Assembly: GCA_009809945.1 (NCBI GenBank)
Contig: WTPW01001631.1
Coordinates: 85,423-149,422 of the forward strand
Direction: 5' to 3'
Length of the DNA: 64,000 bases
Origin: Gigaspora margarita
Lineage: Eukaryota; Glomeromycota; Glomeromycetes; Diversisporales; Gigasporaceae
Below the pieces are notes generated by a model. It saw only the letters and a list, made by a program, of their open reading frames with translations, did no database searches and had not been told where the DNA came from. Below are positions 32,659-44,557 of the stretch, piece by piece (position 1 is the first letter of the stretch; the number at the start of each line of letters is the position of its first letter). Made by a program: the position numbers and the translations under genes.

Positions 32659-34155
32659 TTACCACTTAGAAACAACATTAATCAAATCATATTCATCTTT
32701 CAACTTTTCTCTTTCTTCGACGATGATACTTGTAAAAGTACTACTTGTTCTAGCACAACCTTCTGGCCCCTTTAAAAAATATTTTGCATTTATGCAAACT
32801 AATTTATCAAGTATTCCATGTATACCAGATCCTTTAAATTCAGTTTCGTATCTTGGATCGTTTCTAATCTGTGAGAATCCACCCAACGAAATCCATGTAT
32901 CGAATTTTATTTGTTTAAGTATTTTAATAGCTTCTTTATGAGATTTAGAAATTTGATGAAATGTTTGTGATTGAGCTTTGCCGCCATTAAGTGGAAAATC
33001 TGATGCAAAGTAAACATTTTTTATTCCGTATCTTTTTTTGATTTTTTTCACCGTTTGAACTAGTCTTTTAGCACACTGTGGCATCAATTCTGGATCTCCC
33101 TGCTCCATTCTCCAATGAATAGCTATATATGGCTTCAATTTGTTTATGATGCTCTTAGATTGTTTAATAATGCGTGGCGAATATGGAATTACTTTATCGA
33201 TAGTTGGAAACACTTCTCTAGGTGATCTGTTTAATATCATTATTACATCGGATTCTGCTATTGGTGGAGATTTTAAAGAGTTTATAACCAAGTTGAACAT
33301 TACTTTGCGGTCAAATTCGTTGAGTTCTTTAATTCCCGTATGAAATTCCTTGTAATCTGTGATATTTAGATCAAATTTATCTAAGCAGTATCTATTTTTT
33401 TCTCTTCTTCCCATTTCAACTCCTTTGTATAATCCCTTAACCTTTTTTTCTCGATAGCTTAAATTATCATTTCTACCATCTTGAATCATCCAAAAGTGTT
33501 GTGCAGTTGGTTTAATTTTTCTTTCTTGTATCCATTTTAAAAATTTTTCTTGAGTTATGAATCGAGCTCCTGGATAGAAGTTTTTAAACGTTTTCATATC
33601 ATAATAAAAGTCAAATGGATATTTAGAACATGCTTGGACTCTCGAACTGCCAACATTTGATATGACTATTGTACGATTTATAGGTTTAGCTAATTGTGTA
33701 TAAAGGCGAGCATGAATATTGGCGCGAGATTCTTGTTCTGGATGAAAATATGGAAACACGAATTTACATATTTTCTCGTGACAATATTTCATGTTGATCT
33801 TTTCATCCTCCGTTAGCGGTGCCTCAAGTGATGAATTAATTGTATTCTCTTGAATAGTATCATAAACATTAAGTATTTCGGGTGACGAATTAATTGTATC
33901 CTCTTGATTAGTATTATGAACACTAATTATTTCCTATATTTGAGATCATTAGTTTTTTAATATATAAACTTTTAAAATATTTTAAGAAATGCTTTTTACC
34001 GTTGCTGAATCTGTTGATACTTGCTCTCCCAGTTTTAAGGCAATGTTAACAAGGTTCCATAATAAGAAAGTTAATAATATAACCCTCAATAAGATTTTTT
34101 TAATTATAAATATAAATATTATGTAATATTGTTTAGAGACAAATTCCAACCACAT
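32659..34155 (-). CDS. Type II membrane fucosyltransferase-like glycosyltransferase
   Basis: Predicted to transfer a sugar, probably fucose from GDP-fucose, to glycans or proteins in the secretory pathway. Two exons (34155-34000 and 33933-32659) are separated by a 66-nt GT-AG intron with an ACTAAT branch site and joined in phase, giving 476 aa. Residues 1-20 are basic/polar, about 21-42 form a hydrophobic signal anchor (LLRVILLTFLLWNLVNIAL), 43-98 a Ser/Thr/Asn-rich stem with NSS sequons, and 99-476 the catalytic part. Motifs: YIAIHWRMEQ (about 322-330), like the HxRxx(D/E) motif of O-fucosyltransferases; NVYFASDFP, a GT-B fold strand motif; and CARTSSTFTSII (445-456), like the SSFS motif near the C-terminus of that group. 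The start codon is supported by the equivalent ATG in the paralogue at 41898. The family is inferred from motifs; another GT-B sugar transferase is possible. Confidence 0.82.
33934..33999 (-). other. Intron of the glycosyltransferase gene
   Basis: 66 nt, from GTAAAAAGCATTTCTTAAA to CTCAAATATAG, with ACTAAT 17 nt before the 3' end. The paralogue has a nearly identical intron at 42051-42112. Confidence 0.85.
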
Positions 34156-34462
34156 TTTTTTATATATTTTTGTCTAAAATGCTTATATTAATTAAGTGGG
34201 TACTTCTTCGCAGTTTTGACAGGATAAAAAAAAATATTTATTTCTTGCGACACTCATTATTTATTACAGTACGTATAGTGGCCTACTTTCCATATAATTA
34301 ACATTAATTATATTGATCGTCATCATTCATTACCGTTAAGAATTCATTTTTGATATCAGATATGTATAACAACCTTATTATAGTTTAATTTTTAGTGTTT
34401 GCAGTCGATAATCCAAAAAAATAAATAAATAAATAAAAATAATAATAGTAATAATAATACGA
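34156..34462. other. Upstream region of the glycosyltransferase gene
   Basis: AT-rich promoter-side DNA with TATATATTTTTG just upstream of the ATG. No specific regulatory site is assignable. Confidence 0.3.
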
Positions 34463-34590
34463 CAGTGTGAAACCGCGCTGAATTTTGGTTAAATCCGCTA
34501 TGCAGATCACATGAGGGTGAATTCCGGGATTTCACCCAAACCCTACGATCAAAGCGGGTTTTACTAGAATCTAGCGCGGGTTTCACCCTG
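34463..34590. mobile_element. Short hAT-like MITE
   Basis: 128 bp. CAGTGTGAAACCGCGCT at the left is complementary to AGCGCGGGTTTCACCCTG at the right, with further internal pairing around GGGTGAATTCCGGG. The CAGTG-type end suggests hAT, but the 8-bp flanks do not match. Confidence 0.6.
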
Positions 34591-36505
34591 ACATATAATA
34601 ATTTCTTACAGGTTTTGTTAACCTAGTTCGTACGCTTTGGACAGTCAAATTCATAAAGTATATAGTACGGTACGAAACGCAATTAGGACGGACGTGTAGA
34701 AATCATGATAGTACGTACGGTTTACAAAAGAAAAAATTCGTCAAAGTTAATTTTCCTACTAACCCCGACTCGATACTTAGTATAATTTTCGTATGTACCT
34801 CAAATTTCATACGAACAATCAAATTTCTACAAAAATGGACAGTCAAATTCGTACGGTACGTATATATGTATATATAAATGCAATATACAATCGACCCTTT
34901 CAAAACAGATCCTGTCAAAAAAGTATATTATTCAGCGAAAATTTCAAATTACCTTATTCAAAAATTTGCCGAATAATGGTGTTATTCGACAATTTATGAT
35001 CGTGAATGGTAGGAGTTGTCGGCCGAGTTTTAACAGAAAGAAAAAATTCATGATCATAAGAGTTTGTCGCAAAAATTGATCCACCAAGTTTGTTTCATAA
35101 TAAGCAATTTCCGATAGCCTGCCATTTCTGATATAAAATCTGATCTCAAAAGTACGTTTTTGTGCACATTGTACACATAATTTATGTGTACAATTTTAAA
35201 AATTTGTGCACTATATGGCATTTTATATAATTACTGCATTTTAAATATAAATAAGGTAGCTGCGCGACACTGTCATGCAAAACCATGATGTAAATTTATG
35301 AGTAAACTCGATTAGACGATTCGAGAACTTTTAATATTATATCGTACATGGTTTGAAGAATTTATGGGTAAAGTTCGGAATCAGTTTTATTTTTCTTACG
35401 CTGAAAAAAATTTAATTAGCTTTATCATAAGAAAGTTGCTGTAAAATCTTAACAAGAAATGCATCGGCAAATGCAGTGAGCTATATAATTTTTGTGTATC
35501 AAAATATTAGGATAGAATTTAGTGTATATAGTTCTATAGCAAATTTGTGTAAGTTTTTTTACTTATTACGGTAGATGTATATTAAAATTTTTTTCTCATG
35601 TCTGCCAAAGAATTAATTTACACATGCTTAAATCATCAAAAGTAACAAACTTCGGACATCCTTAAATGAACTTTAAGACCAAGGTTTTTATTATTTTTTT
35701 GATTCTTATAATTTCATAATTTCACCAGCAATAACTTTACTGTACTGTATTAGCTATGAGTTAGATTGTATTGAAATTGTCATAATTTTATTTGATTTAG
35801 GCGAGACCAACTGGATTCGGTGTTTTACATTACCCCCCCTTCGTAAGGGGTGGTTCACATAATAAAATTTTAAAAAAATTTTTTTTCAAAAAAAAGTTTT
35901 CCGAATTGTTCCTTGACTGTATAAAAAATAATGACATTTGTATAACAATATTCATAATTCGCTAAAAACAAAAATCAAAACCCTGCCGTTAACACGAAGC
36001 CTCAATCAAAGCATTAGACTAACCGTAGAAGACAAAAATAACATGTGATCTGCAATAAGTCAGCTGATCTCGCAATAATGACCGCTCGTTGACGAGCTTA
36101 ACAAAATTTTAGTGATTTACCGTAAAAATTTTGTCACAAATTAACATATGAGATTGTACGTATGTGGTTAAGTTAATTTGGTACTATTGTGATGACATCT
36201 TGCTTATAACTTGCTCATCGATATATTAGTCTTAACATTTTAACTACGGTTTGTATAACTAATTAAAAGCGTTAAAGCATAATAACTTGATCATATTGCT
36301 ATATTAATGTTAGCACACTGATCACATATTGAATATAACCATGTTATATTGGTTGGTAGATTGACATAAAAAAACTACTAACTACAAGAATCGCTGGGAA
36401 AATTAATGATTATCAGATAATCTGGACGACAAAAACTCCGACCAAAAATTTACGAAAAATGAAAAGTAGAAATCAATCATCTAAATATTTAGTGGAATTT
36501 AATAT
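34591..36505. other. Gene-free stretch with small direct repeats
   Basis: TGGACAGTCAAATTCRTA occurs twice (about 34637 and 34833), each followed by GTACGGTACG. CGAATAAT/ATTATTCG words occur at 34930-34990. No gene supported. Confidence 0.4.
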
Positions 36506-36781
36506 TTGCTAATATATTCACTATTTTTTTTATTAATCTTGATGCTTTTTCTTTTTATCTATTGCGGAGCAATTGTTCTTGTTCTTGCACTTGCACTTGT
36601 TTTTGCATTTGTTCTTGAACCTGAGACCATTATGCAACTCGGTAATCAAACAACAAGCAAATTTGGCAAATTCACGTTTCATGATTTTGTGAAATGCCCA
36701 AGAGTGTTAACATTGGAATATACATGCAGATCAGACATTATCTTAAAAGTAACAAAAATCGCAAGCGGAAGAATTTTCTAA
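36506..36781 (+). CDS. Hypothetical 91-aa protein with hydrophobic leader
   Basis: Open frame of 91 codons: an N-terminal hydrophobic segment of about 35 residues (a signal-anchor-like run of L, F, V and A) followed by a mixed polar domain with two cysteines (KCPRVLTLEYTCRSD). I do not recognise it. The leader is partly built from CTTGCACTTG-type repeats, so it may be a chance frame. No intron or neighbour supports it. Confidence 0.2.
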   Translation: MLIYSLFFLLILMLFLFIYCGAIVLVLALALVFAFVLEPETIMQLGNQTTSKFGKFTFHDFVKCPRVLTLEYTCRSDIILKVTKIASGRIF

Positions 36782-37348
36782 AATAATTAAAAAAAAAAAA
36801 AAGCAAACAAACCCGCTCAATAGGGAACCATGCATAAATTAATCTAAATCTATCTTAAGAAGACGTGAAATTCATGAATTGAACAAATTCGGAAAGTCAT
36901 ACTATATCTTTATTACCCTTTAATAAATCTAGATTTCTACTTTGATCTATCATAATGCTATCTATTCAAGTTGACGGAAAGTCAACCGATCGAAAAGACG
37001 GCTAAGCAAATACGCCGGTTATGACCTTGATAGTTTGTGGAGATCTGAATATCTGCTGAAACGAGTATCTTGATTTTGACAGAATCGGGAGGACAATAAA
37101 TTGATAGGCATATGAATTCAGATGAGTACAAATTTAATTCGTTGACTATTTGAGAATCTATGAATTATGCGTGTACATACTAACAATAGTCTCATTGACC
37201 GGGTATAAATAGATGACAAAGAAGACAAGTATTGCATCATGAAAATAGCTGGTTTTAGTATTTTTCAAAAGACTTTACCTTAAAAGTCGGGCAGTGTAGG
37301 AAATCACCGATTATTACTACACATCTTGAATTCGACTGATGCTATACT
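36782..37348. other. Gene-free stretch
   Basis: No supported gene, RNA or element. Confidence 0.4.
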
Positions 37349-38152
37349 TAGGGGTTGGACCCGTTGAAAAAAACCTTACCCGGATTAACCGCGGTTAACA
37401 GTTAAGCAACTTGATTATCCGGGTATATCCGGATTACCCGGATTACCCGCATTCTTATAAATTCACTTTCTCAGCATTCCGGTATTGACAAAAGGAAGAA
37501 TCAGTTTGTATTGGAATTACTATTATTTCTACCTTGAGTTACAAACTTACTTGACGCATTAATCATTCAAACAATTGAAATATCGCAATAATTACAAATT
37601 GTTAAAATAGAATCGTCACAGTCAGATCAAAGTTTTTCCACACTTGGATCACGCTTTTGGATACGGCCAATCAAAGACTTAACATACAAAAATTAAAATT
37701 ATAGATAAATTCGGTAAGCCTAAGCATATTTGGTTTCACTTTTTCCTCATTATAAATAAATTTTTGATGTTACAAAAATATGTGAAAATAATTTTCCCAC
37801 ACTTTCTCTAAAGACGACCAATCAAAAATATTAAAGCGAAACGATTCCAAAATTAAGATATCGATACATAAATAAATAGATATTGTAGATAAAATTGGTA
37901 TGCTTATGCATATTTGGAGTTTCTTATTTCGCTAACTCTGTCGTCACTATTAATACATTATATGATTTCATATTTTTCCATACCGATATACCTGATACTA
38001 TATATATATGCGCAAACGGTATACCCGTACTATGTAACCCGGGTAAATCTAACAGATATATTTGAACTTTATTACCCGTAAATAAAATCTTTACCCGGAT
38101 ATCCGGATAGATCCGGATTAACCGGTTAAAGGTTATCCGGTTCCAAGCCCTA
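37349..38152. mobile_element. hAT-like non-autonomous element, 804 bp
   Basis: Ends TAGGGGTTGGACCCGTT and its near complement, AACCGGTTCCAAGCCCTA type (right end GGTTCCAAGCCCTA). Subterminal repeats of ATCCGGGTA and ACCCGGATT occur near both ends, as is usual for hAT transposase binding. The 8-bp flanks (GCTATACT and CCAAATAT) do not match, so the ends or flanks have been rearranged. No transposase. Confidence 0.65.
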
Positions 38153-38385
38153 CCAAATATATTCAAGTATTAATCCCGGAGCTTCTTTTACAGCAAACAT
38201 ATTATTAAAGTTCAATAATTAATAAAAGTTTTTTTTTTAAATCTAACGTAATAAGGCAGTCATTGAAATTCAAGACTGCTTTATTACGTTAGATTTAAAA
38301 AAAAAACTTTTATTAATTATTGGACTTTAATAAGAATATGTTTGCTGTAAAAGAAGCTCCGGGATTAATACTTGAATATATTTGG
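38153..38385. repeat. Near-perfect 233-bp palindrome
   Basis: Arms of about 113-116 bp start CCAAATATATTCAAGTATTA and end with its exact complement, differing by one 3-nt indel and two substitutions, around a loop of about a dozen bases. The left arm begins at the base following the hAT-like element. Non-coding. Confidence 0.92.
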
Positions 38386-39651
38386 TTCTTGCGTTGTGTT
38401 TGGGTGTATTAATGAGTTTTTTTTGTTTATTAATAATGAATATCGCCTTTGCTCCATTTTACATGCATCTATCTATCCTCTATATTTGAAATAAATTAAT
38501 TCTTTTGTAATTTATAAAATTCTTTGTACGAATTAAACTATGAATTTTTTAAAATTACTGTATGTAATTTGATTGGCTAATTATCACGGGTGATCACGGG
38601 CAGTCCATAAAAATTAGCCAATCAGACAATCTTCCTCCTATTGCCTTTCATAGGGAGACGTAGTTAAATCATTGATTTTGGTTGTTAAAAAAAATGCTTT
38701 TCATTGGACTCTGCTCAGATTCCAGCATATAATAAAAATTTATATTGTACTTATCCCAAATTTACTATTGTCCCAATATATAGTAATTCTGCAGATCTTA
38801 TCCGGATCATCAAGATCTACGTACAAGACATATTAATATATGGTTGACAAGCCCAAATGCACTACAAGAACCGACCAAATTTAAATATTAAGCCCAGATC
38901 TTCTACTACTAAGAGATTGTACTTATTCAAATTAAACAGTTAAAAGTAAAAGTTTATACATAATAAAAAATAGCTTTAAACGAAAACGTTTCCAGTTACC
39001 TTCACTCTACAATATGGTCCAATAAACGGTAGGCATACTTTGTCTTCTAAGTAAAGTTCTTGGGGTTACTGATTATTTCTGATTATTTGTACAGTGAATA
39101 TAAATGTTCTTTAGAAGGCTTTTGCAGTGATTTTTTATTAGTGAAACGTTACGTTCCCAAAAAGTACTTTAAAGTGTATAAATAAGTTACCCGGGTCTAA
39201 TGCATGATGGAGAGTTTGTACCATTAGAAAGAAAATTTGAAAAAAAGCATGCATATTTTCATTTATAGTAAGCAGCCTAGAAATTTAAAAACCCCCATTT
39301 GGTTATTGTAGATTTTGAGATTCACACCCGGGTCCGTACATAAAGGGTCTTGTATACAGGTAGATTACGGTAGTAATTTAACTTATATTTAACACAATTT
39401 ACATTTATAAATGTTCTTACAGTGTCGGCATGTTGATAATAAAAATAATATATATATAATATTTTTAACTGATAAACTCTCATAAATGAGAGCTGCCAAG
39501 AGAAAATGAGATTATATTTGGAATCTAATAATAGCATTATAATATATTACTGGTAAGATTTTCACGAACTATTGTAGATCTGATAGATCTGATTAAATAA
39601 ATAATAAAGTATACATTTTTGTTCATACTTTTCTTAGCAGAAACCTAAATT
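38386..39651. other. Gene-free stretch with one hairpin
   Basis: GATTGGCTAATTATCACGGG and its partner ATTAGCCAATC (about 38570-38627) form a stem. No supported gene. Confidence 0.4.
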
Positions 39652-39785
39652 CCTTAATGCGCAGTAACTGCGTAGTAACTATATATTATATATATATAGT
39701 AATTATATAGTTGCTATTAAATTTAATAGTAATTATATATATATATATATATAGTTACTATGCAGTTACTGCGCATTAAAGAATC
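39652..39785. repeat. Palindrome of AATGCGCAGTAACTGC and TA repeats
   Basis: TTAATGCGCAGTAACTGC at the left and GCAGTTACTGCGCATTAA at the right enclose alternating ATATAT tracts. About 134 bp, likely a MITE. Confidence 0.8.
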
Positions 39786-39943
39786 TCAAGTTTATTATTT
39801 CAGTGAGCGCCGATTTCTTAATTTTTCTTTTGTTCATTTATTTCGTTTTTTGTAATAAACTATATTATCTCATTATGATGCTTTGCGTACTTTGCATGTT
39901 ATATCATTCATTCATTCATTTTTTCTATTAATACTGTCGCTAT

Positions 39944-40515
39944 CAGTGTTCGAAATTTCGGCCTGAACACTGTTCTCATAAGAACAGAATATTAGCTATG
40001 AGTGTTCTCAAACTACTATTTATGTTCTCACTTATGTTCACTAAAAACAAAAAAATCTACAATATACCGTACATATATTAAAAAATCAGTTACTTTTTCG
40101 TATGATTAATGATCTAATTCATATTACCTATAAAAATATAAATAGTACGGGTTAAATATAAAACTTTGGTTTAATTTCTACTAATACATCTATATATAAA
40201 TAAACATATATGAGAACACTAATTCTATTTTACTGTTCTCAAAAAAGTTTAATAGTGAACAGTAAAAAATATAGCATCTGTGGCAGGTTATGTCGATCAT
40301 TAAATCATAATGCATAAACGTTAAAATATGATGTAGAGCTTTTATTTATTTGATAAATAATATCAAATATAAGTAAAATTTCGTGCAAATAGTATGTTAG
40401 CATAGTGAAGATCGACATAACCTTGTTACAGATTTCAGACATGCAAAATATTTACTGTGCACAAATTTATAGTAGTGTTCTTATGAGAACTCTGAGAACA
40501 CTAATTTCGAACACA
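39944..40515. mobile_element. hAT-like MITE with nested element
   Basis: CAGTGTTCGAAATTTCGG at the left pairs with AATTTCGAACACAG at the right. Subterminal TGTTCTCATAAGAACA and TGTTCTTATGAGAAC also pair. A second inverted-repeat element lies inside at 40276-40433. Confidence 0.7.
40276..40433. mobile_element. Nested MITE
   Basis: ATCTGTGGCAGGTTATGTCG and the complement of CGACATAACCTTGTTACAGA bound 158 bp within the 39944-40515 element. Confidence 0.7.
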
Positions 40516-40936
40516 GGCCGTTTTGGTTCTTACATAAAGGATATTCGCTAAAAAAAAATCAATGATTCATCCAGGATGAGCATAAAAAGTGCAGTGACTT
40601 CATTTATAACGCAGTCAGAACAAAATTACTCCAAATTCTATTACGAAAACGCAGACGCCCATAAATTAAGAATCTTCCTGGACCAATTTACTATGAAGCA
40701 ACCCAAATTTTTTTTTTTTTTTTTGGATTCAAAAAGAAAATTAATTTTAGCCCAAATTAGAATTTTCGGTCTAAAATTAGATTAATGAAAGTCAATTACT
40801 TAAATATGCTATAGCACTTTTTGATGGCATGAAGATATAATTCAAAATGACGTTTTAGGACTATGTAAATCCAATCACAATAGATAAATCATAGTTTTTT
40901 CAAAGGTTATTTTTCGTTAGCAAAAATTTTAATATG

Positions 40937-41285
40937 GTATAATTGTCCGGAGCGTAGCGGAGGCCATAGATCGTGTGTGATCTTGTCCGCATCTATTTTT
41001 AGATCAGATGATCATCAATTTATCTAATTCATCAGTTCTATTTTTAGCTAATAGCCAAAAATAAAATCATAACTCCGGACATTAACAGTGTCTGTTTTTC
41101 TAGTCATTATGCGAATTTATGATGTATTGAATCTTCATTATAATTATGAAAAAATAGAATCATTATAATTCTGAAAAAATAAAATAGTTATAATTCTGAA
41201 AAGATGGAATCATTATAATTCTGAAAAGATGGAATCATTATAATTACGAAAAGATAGGTGCATTTTGATTCCAAAAGGTTGAATC
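40937..41285 (+). repeat. TGTCCGG-headed repeat element, copy 2
   Basis: TATAATTGTCCGGAGCGT followed by AGCGGAGG (40937-40963), a TCCGGACAT word at about 41075, then five or six copies of a 25-26-bp unit, GAATCATTATAATTCTGAAA (41135-41280). The layout matches 5867-6245. Confidence 0.6.
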
Positions 41286-41480
41286 ATTTAAAATTTAAGA
41301 AATATCATAGATAAGCAGATTATCCCTTATCAGTTATAGAGGTCCAATCTGATATCCGAATAATCCGACGGACAATTATTCAGACCGCTATTCCGAGAGA
41401 TCACTACACAATTAATTGGATTTTTTTTTATAATCTTTTTTTTCGGAAGCTCGGGTAGATTATATCTTCCAATGAACCTA

Positions 41481-41577
41481 ATTAACAATCAAATTAGCAA
41501 TCAAATTAGCAATCAAATTAGCAATCAAATTAGCAATCAAATTAACAATCAAATTAACAATCAAATTAACAATCACT
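41481..41577 (+). repeat. 12-bp tandem repeat (ATTAGCAATCAA)
   Basis: Eight copies of AATTAGCAATCA/AATTAACAATCA. A short frame reads it as repeated ISNQ/INNQ; this is best taken as a microsatellite-like array, not a gene. Confidence 0.8.
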
Positions 41578-41897
41578 ACATTAACAAACCTCTTTTGCGG
41601 GCAAAAAATATAAAAAGAAAAATAAAACCCCCCAAAAAACCTTATATTAATCTAAATTTTACCTAATATCAACCTTTACTTTAATCTAGAACAGCACCTA
41701 ACCTTAAATTTTACTAGCGAAATTATTAAAATATATATGTGATGTTGAACATCAATGATGTGATTTAGTATTATTGAATTTTTTTATAAAAATAATATTC
41801 ATTCTGACAACATTTTTCTTCGAAAATAGTATCCATTTAATATAAACATTAAATAAAGATAGCATATATCAAAGTATTAAAGATTTATTGATAAAAA

Positions 41898-43568
41898 ATG
41901 AAATCTGAATTTAACCTTAAACAATATTATATAACGATAATAGCAACGAGGAAAATCATATTTAGAATTACTATATTAAGCTTCTTATTATGGAACTATG
42001 TCAACATTGGCTTAATACTGAAAGAACAAGCATCCACAAAATCGGTCAAGGTAAAAAGCATTTCTTAAATATTTTAAAATATTATATATTAAAAACTAAT
42101 GATCTCAAATAGGATATACATAATGTTTATAATACTACTCAAGAGAAATACAACTAATTCATCACTTGAAATACTTTATAATACTACTCAAGAGAATACA
42201 ACTAATTCATCACTTGAAATACTTTATAATACTACTCAAGAGAATACAACTAATTCGTCACTTGAAATACATAATACAACTAATTCATCACTCAAAATAC
42301 TTAATGTTTATAATACTACTCAAGAGAATACAACCAATTCATCACACAAAATATTTATTATTTATAATACTACCCGAGAGAATACAATTAATTCATCACT
42401 TGAAGATCCATTGACGGAGGATGAAAAGATCAACATGAAATATTGTCAAGAGAAAACATGTAAATTCGTGTTTCCATATTATCATCCAGAACAGGAGACT
42501 CGTGCCAATATTCATACTCGCATTTATACACAGTTGGCTCGATCTTTAAATCGTACAATAGTCTTAACAAATGTTGGTAATTCAAGAGTCCAAGCATGTT
42601 TTCCATATCCATTTGATTTCTATTATGATACAGTATAAAAGCGTTTCAAAAACAGTATCCAGACATTCGATTTATAACTCAAGAAAAATTTTTTAAATGG
42701 ACATAAGAAAGAAAAATCAAATCAATTGCGCAACATTCATAAATGATTCAAGATGGTAGACATGATTCTTTAAGCCTTCAAGAAAAAAATTTTAAGGGAG
42801 TCTACGAAAAAGTTAAAATGAGAAGAAGAAAAAAAAAAAATTTTGCTTAGATAGATTTGATCTAAATATCACGGATTACAAGAATTTCATACTGGGATTA
42901 AAATTAAGAATTAAACCACAAAGCAATGTTGAACCTTGTTACAAACACACTAAAAACTCCACCGATTGCAAAATCTGAAGTAATAATGAAATTAAACACG
43001 TCACCTAAAGAGATGTTTCCGAAAATCAATAAAGTCATTCCATATTTACCATATATTATTAAACAATCTAAGAACATTATAAAAATATTGAAACCATATA
43101 TAGCTATTCATTGGAGAATGGAGCAGGGAAATCCAATATTGATGCCACAATGTGCCAAGAGACTAGTTAAAGAGGTGAAAAAAATTCAGAAAAAATATGG
43201 AATAAAAAAAAATGTTTATTTTGCAACAGATTTTCCACTTAATGGTGGTAAATCTCAATCACAAACATTTCATAAAATTTCCAAATTTCATAAAAATCTA
43301 TTGAAATACTTGAACATATAAAATTCGATACATGGGTTTCACTAGACGGATTCTCACAGATTAGAAACAATTCAAAATATGAAAAGGAATTTAAAGGATC
43401 TGGCATACATAGAATACTTGATAAATTGGTTTATATAAATGCAAAATATTTTTTAAAGGGACCAAAAGGTTGTGCTAGAACAAGTAGTACTTTTACAAGT
43501 ATCATAGTCAACGAAAGAACAATGTTGAAAAAAAATATGATTTAATTAATATTGCTTCAAGTTGGTAA
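41898..43568 (+). pseudogene. Fucosyltransferase-like paralogue, broken
   Basis: Broken copy of the gene at 32659-34155 in opposite orientation. Exon 1 (41898-42050) encodes MKSEFNLKQYYIT and the same membrane anchor (FLLWNYVNIGLIL). The intron (42051-42112) has the same position and an almost identical sequence. An extra A after the first stem codons shifts the frame (about 42145). Later damage includes a stop after FYYDTV (42636), CAA to TAA in the KWxQERKIK segment (about 42704) and several shifts. Clean stretches survive: LTEDEKINMKYC, IAIHWRMEQGNP (43093-43128), NVYFATDFPLNGGK, and the CARTSSTFTSII end. The stem is lengthened by tandem units of about 48 bp. It was probably functional after duplication and lost later. 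Confidence 0.9.
42116..42400 (+). repeat. Stem-region minisatellite, about 48-bp unit
   Basis: Five full or partial copies of TATAATACTACTCAAGAGAA plus TACAACTAATTCATCACTTG. Each full unit codes for NTTQENTTNSSLEI and so adds N-glycosylation sequons. The intact paralogue has only two such units. Confidence 0.85.
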
Positions 43569-44182
43569 TTAATGGTTTATATTGATAGAATGGTATGTCA
43601 CACTTCATTATAAAGATGGCCTAGAGATGTGATTATTTTATCAAGAATGTTAATTATTTATAGCAATATAAATTAATAAAAATTTTACTTGTTGAAATCC
43701 AACCGATTTTTTTAATTTCGTATGCTTCGAATTAATTAAAACATAATGTAGTGACACTTAAAGCCAGATATGGGTTAGGTTACTTTTTTGATGCAGTTAG
43801 AGTTGGCACTTAATATAGGTATCGATAAACTTATACAGGAAGTTCCCCCAAATTCCTGGTTGGAATGTATCGAAATATTATTGGTTAGTATCAAAGAGGA
43901 TTTATTGTTAAAAGATCCAAGATAATAATAATCTTTGTACTCTTAAGAACAATGTTCACGAAATTTTACATATAGGTGTACAAAAATTTAATTATTTTTT
44001 TTAATATATTCTATACCAATATCCTAAAGAAAATTAACTTTTGTTTACTTTAAAAAAAAAATCGCGTAATATGATAATAAGATACCAATCAGATCAATAT
44101 GATGTATAAGCGTATCGCATAGTGTGATATATAATTTGTCTTTGATTTTAAAGTTTGAATTAAAGTTTGCATTTCTATATTA
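43569..44182. other. 3' flank of the pseudogene, gene-free
   Basis: Begins with the conserved ATTGATAGAATG 3' segment. No further gene or element supported. Confidence 0.4.
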
Positions 44183-44557
44183 CCCGTAAATTCTCGAAAA
44201 TAGCGGGCAGGGGCGTTATTTCGAAAATCGTGCCCTCTAAAAATCGCATACCGGTAGGTGGTTTCGAAATAACGCCCATGCGCGTCCCAAAATAGCGCGC
44301 ACCTTTGGTGAATATGGATATTTTATTGAAGCGAAAAATGGCTTTTGCAGTGCTTTTTTTATTAAATATCGGAATACAAAACTCCCGATATGCACCTGGC
44401 AAAATATAGCATATCGGTAGCATATCAGAAGTCTTGTATCCGATATTTACCTGATACTTATACATTCGACCTCGAAATAACGCCCATGCGCGTATTCGAA
44501 ATAACGCGCACGTAGTCAAAATAGCGCGCCCCTGCCCGTTATTTCGAGAATTTACGG
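44183..44557. mobile_element. TA-flanked MITE with TCGAAATAACGC motifs
   Basis: 375 bp with ends CCCGTAAATTCTCGAAAATA and CGAGAATTTACGG and TA at 44181-44182 and 44558-44559. Internally TTTCGAAATAACGC/CGC words recur at least six times, several next to GCGCG, giving a GC-rich island. The long open frame across it is a by-product. Confidence 0.8.

Noticed and set aside
41472..41666. 64-codon frame with ISNQ repeats
   Set aside because: A 12-bp array read as protein; no further support as a gene.
44175..44519. 114-codon minus frame
   Set aside because: Lies wholly over a TA-flanked MITE and derives from its inverted, CG-rich repeats.
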